Shown here in pieces: positions 52,480 to 63,446 of a stretch of DNA of 64,000 bases. Below the pieces are notes generated by a model. It was not told where the DNA came from and searched no databases. It saw only the letters and a program-made list of their open reading frames with translations. The translations under genes and the position numbers were made by a program. The stretch's first letter is position 1, and every line of letters starts with the position of its first letter. The DNA is from Agapetus fuscipes (Eukaryota > Arthropoda > Insecta > Trichoptera > Glossosomatidae): assembly GCA_951799405.1 (NCBI GenBank), contig OX637337.1:19838347-19902346 (forward strand), given 5' to 3'.

Positions 52480-54192
52480 TTATCCCCCCCTTAGGCTGTT
52501 CCGCCCCGGAACAGTCTTTACTTTAAGAAGGTACGGGCAGTTTGACCCACAGTTGCATCCAGTGGTCAGGAAAAATGACGTTCCACGGAATTTTCCCCTT
52601 AGGGTTTTGCCCGTCATTGCTGGCTGGTGTGGGGGGGGGTGCTTTCCTCTTGGCGGCCGGCATGGGCGCCTTTCCTTGGTTGGGGGCGCCGCCTTGCGTC
52701 CCCGGTCAGCCACCGCTCCTCGGCTCCGCTTGCTCGCCGGCTCCTGCGTCAAAGGATCAGAATCCTTGGTTGTCGGAGCCGCTCTCCTGCTCGGAAGCGG
52801 AGTTCTCACTCTTGCTCTCGTCCTCTGACTCGCTGAGTGGCTTCCTGCCGCGCCATGCTTGGGTCGTCCCTTCTGCTTGCTCTGCTTGGCTGAGCCCCTG
52901 CGGGCGGGGGCGCGGCGCCTGCGGGAGGGAGCGCCCCCTTCCCCCACTGACGGGTCAAAGTCAGAGTCCGCCTCCTGTCCGGAGCCACTCGGGTTGTACG
53001 AGCCATCTGAATCCCCTAATTCATCCCTGCTGACTTTGGGTCCCCGCACTTTGGTTTCCGGATCTGTTTCATACTCCTCGTTAGAGTAACCTCTCTTGAC
53101 AATAGCAGCAGCGGACCTTCTGGGCCTGCCTCCCGTGGCCTCGCCGCGGTCAGTCACCGGCCTCTCCTTCATCAGCCCCCTGGCGTGCGAGGAGACCTGC
53201 TTTGGCAGCAGCAGGAAGCCCACCACCCTGCTGACCAGCTCCGTGGGCGCGCCCCTCTTGTCCAAGCCCAGCTTCTCGCACAGCGTCCGCAGCTGCTTGG
53301 GCTCCAGCTTCTGCACCTCCTCCAGCTTGGCCTTGTGCTCAGGCGTGTCCTTCTCAAACTCGTAGCCCTTGAACTTCTTTTTGTTGCGCTTGATGAGGTT
53401 CGTGCGGCACAATTGATTGTACCGGAACTTGAGGTCCTCCATCTTGAACCTGGAGATGGCCACCTCCACGTCGGGGATGTGGTCGATGGGGATGCCCCGG
53501 CCCGCGGGCACGGGCACCGGCGGCTCCACGGCCTTCTTCTTCTTGAGAGCCTCCTCCACGGCCTCCTCCACCTTCTTCTTGGGCGCGGGCTTCTTCTTCA
53601 CACTGTTGGCCTTCTTGGCCTTGCCCTTCTTGTCCTTGGCGTCCTCATCCTCCTCCTTGGCGTCCGTCTCCTCCTTCGCATCCTTGTCAGCCTTCACCTC
53701 GGCCGAGTCACTCTTGCCGTTTTCAGCCGACTTGACATCATCTTTGTCATCTTTGCTGTCAGCTGCGTCCTCAGCCTTAAGCTGGCCGTTGTTTTTGGCC
53801 TTCAGGTCTCCCTTCCCCAACTTCTGAGACGACTCATCCTCAGTTGACATATCGGCCTTTTTGTCATCCTGATTATCACTTAATTTTACACTATCAGTGT
53901 CCACCGACATTTTTAAGGCTAGGTTTTTAGCCCTCTCCTCCTTCCAACCAGCTAGGTCTTCCCTCAAGCTCTTGAAGTTGGCAGCCATCTTTGTTTTAAA
54001 CTCTTCCACGGCTCGCTCGCGGTCCCCTCCAGACGCCATGACAAAATATGCCGGGTCTTCGCCTGACTGTTCCAAGGCCTCCATGAGGCGTGCTTGTAAG
54101 GCCGCCTTCCCTCCTGAGGTCTCCAGGTCCCTCTCCAGAAGCTCATTCTTAAGCTCATAGACTTTGAGGTCCTTTATGTTCACCTTAGCCAT
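52480..54192 (-). CDS. Dek: SAP/gag-like N-terminus fused to a captured DEK-like chromatin protein
   Basis: 570 codons from ATG 54192 to a TAA that abuts the 3' LTR. Residues 8-42 are a SAP DNA-binding domain (LKVYELKNELLERDLETSGG), a fold also common at the start of arthropod Gag proteins. A helical stretch follows to about residue 94. From Met95 the protein is acidic and lysine-rich. Residues ~228-330 match DEK: GRGIPIDHIPDVEVAISR, FKGYEFEKD and LRTLCEKLGLDKRGAPTELV, the pseudo-SAP/SAP pair that binds DNA in this chromatin protein. Then come GRPRRSAAAIVKRGYSNEEY and a basic tail. The C-terminal DEK-C domain is absent. The third codon position is GC-rich, unlike the AT-rich surroundings, and there are no introns, as expected for a captured cDNA. 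Another frame near 52850 reads as an acidic tail, suggesting a frameshift. Confidence 0.85.
   Translation of the reverse strand: MAKVNIKDLKVYELKNELLERDLETSGGKAALQARLMEALEQSGEDPAYFVMASGGDRERAVEEFKTKMAANFKSLREDLAGWKEERAKNLALKMSVDTDSVKLSDNQDDKKADMSTEDESSQKLGKGDLKAKNNGQLKAEDAADSKDDKDDVKSAENGKSDSAEVKADKDAKEETDAKEEDEDAKDKKGKAKKANSVKKKPAPKKKVEEAVEEALKKKKAVEPPVPVPAGRGIPIDHIPDVEVAISRFKMEDLKFRYNQLCRTNLIKRNKKKFKGYEFEKDTPEHKAKLEEVQKLEPKQLRTLCEKLGLDKRGAPTELVSRVVGFLLLPKQVSSHARGLMKERPVTDRGEATGGRPRRSAAAIVKRGYSNEEYETDPETKVRGPKVSRDELGDSDGSYNPSGSGQEADSDFDPSVGEGGAPSRRRRAPARRGSAKQSKQKGRPKHGAAGSHSASQRTRARVRTPLPSRRAAPTTKDSDPLTQEPASKRSRGAVADRGRKAAPPTKERRPCRPPRGKHPPPHQPAMTGKTLRGKFRGTSFFLTTGCNCGSNCPYLLKVKTVPGRNSLRGG
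52484..52492 (-). promoter_or_regulatory. Polypurine tract
   Basis: AAGGGGGGG on the minus strand, four bases before the 3' LTR. It would prime plus-strand DNA synthesis and fixes the element's orientation as minus. Confidence 0.8.
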
Positions 54193-54528
54193 TTTTTTTT
54201 ATTTTAACAAAAATTTAAATTTACTTCAAAACAAATTATTTTACAAAAAAAAATATTTTTAAATTTCAAATAATGATATTAGATAATGATTATTTACTTT
54301 GCTTCGTCAGATCGGCTAGCTTTACTAACACTAGCACAATATTATTAACACGTTATCTATGCACACTTCAATCAAATTTTTAGCGGGTAACCACACGATC
54401 GTTTTTAATTCAAGTTTAACCAGTTTTATTTAAAACTTTTTTTTTTTATTCATCAGTTTTTATTATGTTGTCCACATATATTTTTCAAAAGTCTCAAGCA
54501 CAGTTTTTACTTGGTACTTGGTTTTAAA

Positions 54529-54544
54529 CTTCACACCGACACCA
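54529..54544 (-). promoter_or_regulatory. Primer-binding site
   Basis: TGGTGTCGGTGTGAAG begins one base inside the 5' LTR. It is complementary to a tRNA 3' end of the form ...CGACACCA. The tRNA identity (leucine-like) is uncertain. Confidence 0.65.
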
Positions 54545-54545
54545 T

Positions 54546-55001
54546 TGTTACGTTTTACCTTAGGGTTCTTTTAATTAAAACACAAGTTTAACACAAGTTA
54601 GCCATACAGTTTATTTACACAGACTTTCTTACAATAGATTTATTTTTAACAGACTTATTCTAACAGATTTATTTTAACACACTTATTTATTTCGTACAGA
54701 TTACATTTATTTTACACCATATTGGTCGCCCTAGTAACTAGATATTCCTCTGTGTGAGTGCTTCGAAGACTGACTCCCTTCAGCCGAATGTCGCCCTTCT
54801 TATAGCGGAACCTAGGGGCCATTCTAGCCTGCCCTAGAAAGTTCCACTACCACAGTTGTATAGACGATTCTGGACATATTTATTTCATGAAGAGTCCATT
54901 TCCTACCTACATACACACCTTACAATTACAATCGTCTGGCCCAGAACATTCCCTCAAAACACACGCACACCAACAAGCATCTACCAGTGTATTTCGTTAC
55001 A
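54546..55001 (-). repeat. 5' LTR with promoter
   Basis: 456 bp. Sense-strand TATAAG at 54804-54799 and TCAGTC at 54773-54768 are 33 nt apart, a standard TATA-initiator pair placing transcription start near 54771. Confidence 0.9.
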
Positions 55002-55005
55002 ATAT
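55002..55005 (+). repeat. LTR element target-site duplication, right
   Basis: ATAT, matching 52020-52023. Confidence 0.6.
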
Positions 55006-58000
55006 GAAATCTTTCACACAGTTTGTCCGGTTATCTATAGAAAATCCGGGCTTAGTTGTACTGCAGTTTATCTAGGGTTTCACATGTAAGCCGAAGTCTA
55101 AATCGTGTTGTTTGGCGGCGCGCTTGGCGCGTTTCGGGAATTCGTTATTGACATTGGGAATTCAGAACACAGCGCCAAGCATCCATCATACCGTCCCAAG
55201 CATAGCGACATGATGACTTTTAAATTGAGGAAAGAAACATGCGCTTCTTTTTGTGTTGTGTCAAACGTGAGCGCTTAAAACTAGAGCCATGTCGTGTTGT
55301 GTACACTTTTAGTACTTATGCTTGGTAAGTGTTACTATAACATGAACCATGGACATTATATAATGCCTAACAGAGTTTGAGTGCTTCATTTTTATTTTTC
55401 TGTATTGTACTTAATGTTTTGTATGGGATGTTGTGGAAGAACTATGTAACTTTTTTTTAAATCATGAATATAATTTAATCTGTACATATTAATGAAGATA
55501 GGAAGTCGATTTTTTTTTAGATCTTAAAGAATACTTGTTCTGATTACATATTGTAAGAAAGTTAACAATAATTGAATACTTACTTCATATTGCAGTGATA
55601 AAAGTTAATCGAGAAGATATTGTATTCATTAATGTATTTTGAAAACGACCTGACGTTTGCAAATATTATAAAGACCGTAAATCATAATGACATTGTCTAA
55701 TAGATATTTTCATTAAAAAACGATGAATAATCTAGAAAACACATCTACATTTATCATTTTTTTACTGCAGAACATTTGACTTCTACAAATGCCTGAAATT
55801 TTACTTCTATTTTTTTTCGGGATAAATACCGCGTCCTATGATGGGGGTCTTTGCCTGAACCCCAAGTATAAAACTCTACGCCGAAACATGTAACCAAAGA
55901 TTTTCCTGAAGTAAAACGCTCACAAGAGCCTCTGATTTCTGTTTCTATACATTTTTGGTTGAAAATGCGGTTTAGTTTGCACGTGGAGCTCTATACTTGT
56001 GATACTGAGGTGGGTTGGGGTAGTTGCGGCTTGAGGGGCACGACCCGGGGAAGAAAATCAATATCTACCAGCCGGCCGGGAGAGCAAGGGTGGGAAGAGG
56101 TGGACCGGGATAGCGGCGGAGGGGTAGACACCTCTTATTAACCATTAGCCAAGTTGACCCATGACTGGGAAATCATGTGTATAATAGAAGCTCACAGATA
56201 TTATGATGCATAGGGTGGCTGTTGATTTAATATTTATTGCCTGCATACATACTTAAAAGCTCCACCCATGAATAAACATAGATAATATTGTGATATCTCG
56301 CGGCCGAGTTGCTAGGGAAAAGATAAATAATATTTTGTTATGGGTTGCTAAGGACCGTATTCCCAAGCCAGAGTGGCGTTTGCCTATCGAGAAAAAAGGT
56401 TCAAATTTATGCTGAGCCCATTTATTTTGTGAAATAAAAGCAGAGATTATGATTAAAATTATTCATTGATGCGCTATTAGAACTTGCTACTGCTGATCGA
56501 GAAACTGCTTGACGGTACAAAACTATTGAATATTTAAGTTCTTAATTGTCATATTTTTTTGGATCATTCTAGATTTTCATTCTTCTGTCGTCATTTTTTT
56601 CTTCATTTATATTTTAAAAGCAAATTAAATATTTATATTTAAATACCAGATTTGTTAATTTTTTTTAGTATCTTTAGGTTATTCCTACAACTTAAATCAC
56701 ATATTCAAAACGAACATATTTTTGCGAAGAAAATCTGTGTTTACTTTTTCCTTTCATTTCTTAGTTACACAAGGGAAAACTTTGCAATTTCCCAGCATAA
56801 ATCTAATATAAGAAATTTTCGTCACAAGTTCCGAGTTATTCTCACTATAATTCAAGCAGAAACTTGTTTCCAACCTTCATTAACTGCACCCTGCATCGGG
56901 CTCCCAACTTTCTCTCCGAGCTCCCACTTGCCCCAACTACCCTCTCCACTAAGTAACGCTAGCAAAGTCATGAAGATAGTAGATACTAAGTGGTAACTTA
57001 AAAGTGGTTAGTGGATTAAAGAATCCAGTTTTTTCAAACGAAACTTGTGGCGAATACTTTTCATACCTTCGAAAATTGGGGTCTATAAAGTAATAAGTTT
57101 CCGCAAAAGAATTGGTCTTGATTTTGGATTTACACTGAAGAAGTGTAAGAAAGTTGTGATCGGTGTTGATTTTTAATACAACTGGATGAAGTATATAAAA
57201 AGGTGTTATTTAATGGAAAGAGAGTAGTAAAATAATAAATCTGTAACACAATTAGTATTCTTACTTTTTAAAGTCATTTTAATGAAGTATTTATTTTATG
57301 AGCTTTGCTTTTACAATGACACTTTATCGTTTATACTAATGCCAACATATTACCTACATAGGACTTTAAAATATGTGATACCTTTCACATACCCAAGCGT
57401 CCATACAGAGAATGCTATTTCTGTGTTATGTAAATATAACAAAACAAACTAATAAAATCTTATGCTAAGTTGGCATAGCTTTTCCTACTTAAAGCCTACT
57501 TATCGACTAAAAACGCAACTTGACGCTTTCCAGCTGCACCAATCTGAATGATCTGGAGGGGAATAAAGGGAAAAAAGGGAAAAAGGTAAAAGTGCGCGGA
57601 AGTTCGCCGAGATGTTGGGCAGGTCTTGTGAAATGTGTTCGAGGGACCGCTTCGCCAACTTGTCCAATAGAAATAAAACTTCTCCAATTCAATCAAGACG
57701 GGATTAGTGGGCTTTTCATCAAGACTTGGGACCGCAAGCAAGCTCGCAATTTAATCGACGTATAAATTTTAAATCTGTCAGTTTTATTCTGAAGTTTTCA
57801 TTATTATTTCTTCCTCTTCTTTGTTTTAGAGCAGCTCTGTGTTCTGTTATTCTCGGAGTATTTTCCTATGACGTGGACGCTCAGTTATCTCACCATCATT
57901 TGGGTGATCTTCCAGGAGGTTTGCTACAGCTGTTATCCCATCTGCTTTTATCCTCTATCTTGATCTGGACTCAATTTTTCACTATTAATAATACTGAAAT

Positions 58001-58756
58001 TATCTTGACAGAAAAAAAACTATATACGAGTCTGATTGATGTCAATGGATTGCTTGTGTTTAAAACTAGATGGGTAGGTGTCAAACTCTGCCATAATACC
58101 AAAATCATATTACCGGCAATGTTTATCGAGTCTTCACAATAAATAGGAAACCGCTTCCGTCAGCTGGCCCCCTTGTGTAGAAAATAAATAGGTTCCACTT
58201 GTTCATACGACCGCTTTATCGCATTAAAAAATTGTTTATAGGGGACTACATTTCAAAAGCTTTCACTACATATTGAGCACCTTAGTTACGTAATATTACA
58301 AATTGCGTGAAAAAAAGACTATTCAAGGGTTCAAAAAGGAAAAGGCGCAAAATTAAAAATAAGCAGAAAAGTTGTCAAACATTTTTTTTTCGCTCTCACT
58401 GTCCCTTGAAATCGGCATTTACTGAACACAAATACCCGAATCGCCCTTACAAACACTGAGATAAGTTTTGATTAATACGTCGAGCGTGCGTTGTATACGG
58501 AGCATGACAAAAAACATGCGACCCCTCGTCTTTTATACAAGTAAATATAGCTTTGTATGCGCGGCTTTGCTAGAAAAAAAACTAGCATTTGGTCTAGATC
58601 CGAGAATATATCCATGCAAGTTTACCCTTAATATTTTTTAAGTACTACCCTTCAATTTTGACTAACTTTCGATAAATAAATTGATGAAAGAATGCCTTTG
58701 AGATTTCATACACAAATATTTATTTAATCCTGTTTGTACCTTTAGCGTTACCGTAA
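55006..58756. other. Intron of cadherin gene 2, no exon recognised
   Basis: A GC-richer patch at 55985-56130 looks repetitive but has no partner in the window. ORFs at 56652-56996 and 57726-58142 carry no family motifs. A stretch at 57520-57760 is mixed-composition unknown. None resembles the next N-cadherin exon. Confidence 0.4.
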
Positions 58757-58966
58757 AGCCTAGTTCAGACAAGGCGACTATTTTAATCGAGTAGCGAGTA
58801 ATTTAGTGGTGGGCAGGGCGCTACTCTCCCGTTAAAATAGAGTAAAATGTATCGACTCGACTAAATCTTGACTAAACTACTCGACTATTTTTTTGTGGCT
58901 CGCACACGTTTAGCCACTAAATTACTCGCTACTCGACTAAAATAGTCGCCTTGTACGAACTAGCCT
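58757..58966. mobile_element. MITE, 210 bp, TAA target duplication
   Basis: Inverted ends of about 54 bp (agcctagttcagacaaggcg / cgccttgtacgaactagcct). Flanking TAA is at 58754-58756 and 58967-58969. The 3-bp T-A-A duplication is typical of PIF/Harbinger-type elements. Internal words actcgactaa repeat. Non-coding. Confidence 0.75.
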
Positions 58967-59426
58967 TAACGCCTTAAATATCAATATTTGCAACTAAGAT
59001 TATAAATTAGAGATAAGCCCACACAAAATCCATAGCTCATCTGCTGCCTTAAATTAATTCTCCTTTCAAAAATCATGAGCCATGGATCATCTATGGATTA
59101 AATGTCTTATGAATAATATAACTAATATCTTATATAAAAAAATGACATTCATAATAATGTTTTTCTTACTCGTATAAAGACCAATTTTTAAAGCTTTAAA
59201 TACCTAACTGAGGATTGAAAAGCTGTAGATTGTTGAAGCTTTATCCGAATTTTGTACTGAATCAAAAATACTCTCTTACTACCACTCGTAGTAAAAACTC
59301 AGAAATTATACATATCTTAAAATTGCGTCTTACAATATCACAAGTTGCTCCAAAACTTTACGTTATCATTTATCAAAACATATATTAATACTTAAACAGC
59401 GTCTCTGATGAGCGTTTTACTTTGCA

Positions 59427-59980
59427 TAATTTATTGATAAAATACTATACGTATGTTTCAACGTCATGTTTTATACGTAGATAGATGTATTATTGCATAG
59501 ATGTTAGCTGTACAAAAAGCTCGTGAGACAGGGATGAAGGATACGTATTGGGGGTTGGAGTGACAGAGAGGGTTGATCGCTAGGCGACGCGAAACGGTTG
59601 CCAAGGGATGCTCTACGAGGGTGAAGAATATCGACTATATTGTGAAGATTTTTTTTGTACGGGTGACTTTTTATTTTAATTTAATTTAATAATTCACATT
59701 TAAGCCCTCCAAAAAATAATTTTGTATTTAAGTATATTTTGTTTGGTTTGTGTATTAACACTGTGAAAAGTAATTGTTAATCCTTTCTATTTCCGTTAAT
59801 CCAATATAAATTTGCAAAACCTGCCCCTGTAGATTTGATGTAACCCCTGTTTCAGGTAATAACGGCAAATTTTGCAAGGTGTAGCCCATTTGAGTTTTGG
59901 GTTTTTATTATTTAAGTACATAGGTACACAGGCAGAAATGTCTACGAGTGCAAACGCAAACTCGCAAGCTTGTAGGCGTG
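59427..59980 (+). repeat. Direct repeat, left copy (at least 554 bp)
   Basis: Identical by eye to 63447-64000, exactly 4020 bp downstream. The match stops abruptly at its left edge (gcataat versus agtaat) and is still perfect at the window end. Confidence 0.95.
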
Positions 59981-60030
59981 CATTAAATATGAATTTTAAA
60001 AATTAATATATCTTTGCAACTCAGATCATA
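59838..60030 (+). mobile_element. LINE-A 3' tail copy (16), diverged
   Basis: acccctgtttcaggtaataa, gtttttattatttaagtaca, ctttgcaactcagatca. It lies largely within the left direct-repeat copy. Confidence 0.7.
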
Positions 60031-60087
60031 GACAGGAACGATGACTCATACATTATTTCATATTTTCTTTTACGGAAAAGCCGGAGG

Positions 60088-63000
60088 ACTTTTTTTTTTT
60101 GGTGTGGGAGTTGCGAGAGGATCACCTTGCTTATCACGGACAAGGTTTAAAAATTCTGAGAGATTAGACACGGTTTGTCATTTCCCTTGTGGGTTTTTCT
60201 ATGTTTCGTCTTTTCCTTGTTAGTGTAGGGATGGGATGGAAAGCGTCCGTGCACGACTTTATTGGAACCATCCCGGCATTCGCCATTACGACTGAGGAAT
60301 CACGGTAAACTCAGTCGGGATGGGCGGCTCATTGGCCTTCCGGTTTGGTTAAATTAACCTCCGGCATCTCATTACCTATATGTGATGTCTGTTTGTATTA
60401 GTCTGTTCGTGTCTGTGTTAGTGCAAGTGTTTGTGTCTCCTTTACATTTTCCTCGTTTATTTTTCTCATTATTTTATAAATAGTTCCAAAATAGTCAAAA
60501 ATTGTTTTTGTATATGAAGAATCCAATATTAATTTTCTGATTTCACTGAGATTTTGAACGTTGATGTTATATTTATTTTCCAGATTGAATTTGGTTTTTT
60601 CAAGGAAGGGACATTCAAAAAGCAAATGAAGGACAGTTTGTTCACTTTGGTTGTTACATGGACAGGTGTTTATAGTTAGAATTTTAAATCTATACAGGTA
60701 ACTGCGGAAGAAACCATGCCCAGACAGGAACTGGGTCGTTTCGTAAGTCGGTGAATACACTCTGGCTAATAACATTGCTTCTTGTATGTTTTGGAAGAAC
60801 ATCCTTGTGGTGCTTCCTGCAGTATCCCGTAGATATGCGTCGTTCCAGTCCGACAAGGTTTTTGCCTTTAGTTCTCTTCTAGCATGGCTGATTGGGTAAC
60901 TATCGTAGGCAGGTTTCAACTTTAAAGACCCAGCTGCTCTTGCGAGTTCATCCGCTCGATCGTTTCCAGGGTCATCGGAGTGGCCCTTGACCCAGCGAAA
61001 TGATATCCGACAACCCTTCGCTCTCAAACGGTCACATCTGGAGAAAATTTCCCTCACAATTGGGTTGAGGCTTTCGCAATCCTTGATCGCATGCAGACCG
61101 GAGAGGGAATCGGATTCCACACGGATCGTTGAACCACTGATTCCTTTTTTAAGGGCCCATTCGGCGGCCGCCTGCATTGCGAAAAGCTCGGCCTGAAACA
61201 CAGAACAGTGATCGTCGAGCTTAAGCTTTCTGCTGTCAACCTCGATTCCCTCCCTGAACACAGCAAATGCAGCGCCTACTCTGCCCTCCAGGCGACTGCC
61301 ATCCGTGAAGATACAGTACTGGACATGAGTCCTTGCAGCCTGTAGGTCAAACTCTTCACCCTGGAGACGCGCCGGGTGTGGTAAAGACCTCCAATCTACT
61401 GTCTTCATGCAGGTCCTGTCCGAAGGGAGTGAGAACAGGGGGGCTCCCTGTTTTATACGGTAGAGCTCGGATGTCTCCAAGACCCGGAGATGCAGAGGGG
61501 GGACTCCCGAAATGGCCAGAGCAGAATTCAGAGACATTGTGCGATACCCGCGGCATAAACGGATGCATATGGGCCTTTGAGCTTGATTTAGCTTTTTTCG
61601 CACGGCTTTTGAAGCGCATGCATTAACCCATATGCTGGAACAATAAAGCGCCATTGGTTCCACTGCCCCCATGTATAGGGTCTTGAGAACGTCTGATGAT
61701 AATCCCCAGGTAGGTTTAGCGGTTCGGGCGATTGCACCAAACGTTTTCGCCATTCTTTGACAGACATATTCTACGTGTTTGGTGAACTTTAAATTGTTAT
61801 CAATGATGACTCCCAACAATTTGAAGTTGTCGACGATCTTGATCCTATGTGGTCCGAGGAATAGATCAGGATTGCGATCTATGTATTTCCTCGTGACGCA
61901 CATTGCTAAGGTCTTAGATGGCGAGAACTTCAGCTTGCAACGCATGCTCCAGTCGTAGACTGTCTTGAGAGCGTTGTCGGCTCGCTTCTTGGTTTCAGAC
62001 ATCGTTCTCCCCGAAGCGATCAGAACGATGTCATCAGCATAAGCCTGAACGTGCGTTTCATCGTCGAATGTTTGCTGCAGCAAATCGTCGACGATGACGT
62101 TCCAAAAGAACGGGCCGCACGCAGATCCCTGCACGCAGCCCAGAGATGTCGTTTTGCTAATAGTCGTGTTGCCAAAAGTTAGTTTGACTCTTCTCCCTGA
62201 TAAGTAAGATTTGACTAGGGAGTATAAGTTTTTCGGGCAGCGTTTTTTCCCCAGTTCGACCAGAAGGAAAGGCCACCATGCGTGGTCAAATGCTCCCTTA
62301 ATGTCGAGCGAGACCACCAGAGCAATCATCTTCCTCTTGAGAGTTTGATTAAGGATCGATGTTATTCTGTTGAGTGCATCTTCAGCGGATTTTTGTCTTG
62401 TGAATCCATATTGGTTTTCGCTTAAAAGGTGTTTGGTGTAGAAGAGCCACGAGAGCCTTCCAACTATCACCTTTTCGAGGACTCGACCCAAAACAGGCAG
62501 CAAACCAATGGGTCTCAGGGATCCGACGTCATCCTGAGGCTTCCATGTTTAGGAATCAGGATAACGTTTGATTCTTTCCAAGTAGTCGGGAAACATCCAG
62601 TCATGAGGCATCCATTCATAATTTTGACGACAGTATCCAGACACGTCTCCACAGCGTGCTGGCAGATGTCCGATGTAAAGCCATCCAGACCGGGGGCCTT
62701 TTTAGGGCTGATGCTCAATACAGCGCGCTGGATTTCACCAGCTGTGAAGCTGACGTCGTCATCAGTATCCGGTATTAGAAGACTAGACTCCCTGATGTGT
62801 GCGTGCACTGCTAAATCAGAAGTAGGATCGTCATCAGGAAAGAAATGTTCCAACAGGGCCGCAGCGGTTGCAGCCTCATTGCCTTGTCCTCTGCCATCTA
62901 TTTTGATAGTGCTGGGGACCGGTAAGCTGCGCTTACCAGTTATCCTGGCTAACATGGACCAGACCGTTTCACGGTTCTGTATACAGCAGAATTCTTTCCA

Positions 63001-63446
63001 GCTGGCCGTTTTAGCAGCAGATACGGCATTTCGAAATTCTTCTTTCACTTGTAGGTACGCTGGAAGAGTCACAAGACGCCGGACCGCCCCAGAACTCTGC
63101 AGCTTCCTCTTGGCGGCGACAACCCTACCCTTTAAAGACAGTAAGTCGTCCGACCACCAAGGGCATGTTCGACCCTTAAAGCCCTTGACAGGAGGAATGG
63201 CTCCCTTACAAGCCGTATTCAAAGCCGCATTGAAGTCGTTGCACGCATGTTCAACGTCTTCGGGTAGAGTACAACCCTCAAAATCCATGGTCTCTCCCGT
63301 TGACTCTCGTAGGATGCTGGTAAACTTGCCCCAATTTGCCTTAGCAGTGGCATAAAGTCTTGTCTGCTTTCTTGTCACAGTCCGATTAGAGGTTGTAGTT
63401 AATTCAAAGGAGATCAGATTGTGATCCGAAAAGCAACTGGCAGAAG
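60088..63446 (-). mobile_element. LINE with RNase H (R1/LOA/I group), 5'-truncated
   Basis: The minus-strand element starts inside the endonuclease at 63446, exactly at the right direct-repeat copy. It probably ends in the T-run at 60087-60100, which would be its poly(A). A 3' UTR of about 300 bp follows the ORF stop at 60398. RT and RNase H are both present. The clade is judged only from the RNase H domain and general motif style. Confidence 0.8.
60398..63446 (-). pseudogene. LINE ORF2: endonuclease end, RT, RNase H (one frameshift)
   Basis: The upstream part (to about 62545) has KQTRLYATAKANWGKF, CPWWSDDLLSLK and KKAPGLDGFTSDICQHAVE. A single-base shift near 62540-62546 moves the frame, after which GSLRPIGLLPVLGRVLEKV continues. 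RT motifs are NQYGFTRQKSAEDAL, VVSLDIKGAFDHAWWPFLL, LGCVQGSACGPFFWNVIVDD and YADDIVLIA. RNase H residues D-E-D-D lie in IFTDGSRLEG, FQAELFAMQAA, RVESDSLSGL and NDRADELARAAG (about 61320-60940). A Cys/His cluster (CPCNNQSEQTVLHLLFECPF) ends it. Truncation and frameshift leave it non-functional. Confidence 0.85.

Larger units (their letters stand above)
52024..55001 (-). mobile_element. Non-autonomous LTR retrotransposon carrying a DEK-like gene
   Basis: The 2978-bp element has two 456-bp LTRs identical by eye (52024-52479, 54546-55001), TGTTACG...CGTTACA ends and a 4-bp ATAT duplication. On the minus strand a primer-binding site (TGGTGTCGGTGTGAAG, 54544-54529) follows the 5' LTR. A polypurine tract (AAGGGGGGG, 52492-52484) precedes the 3' LTR. 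The 2066-bp interior has no protease, RT, RNase H or integrase. It encodes one 570-residue SAP/DEK-like protein. It must rely on another element's enzymes. The 4-bp duplication suits a Ty3/gypsy-type integrase. Identical LTRs point to a recent insertion. Confidence 0.9.

Noticed and set aside
53185..53847. Leucine- and serine-rich plus-strand ORFs opposite the DEK-like gene
   Set aside because: They are antisense shadows of a GC-rich, lysine/glutamate-rich coding region; no domain is visible.
61333..61626. Plus-strand ORFs opposite the LINE at 60-63 kb
   Set aside because: Antisense shadows of RT/RNase H coding sequence.
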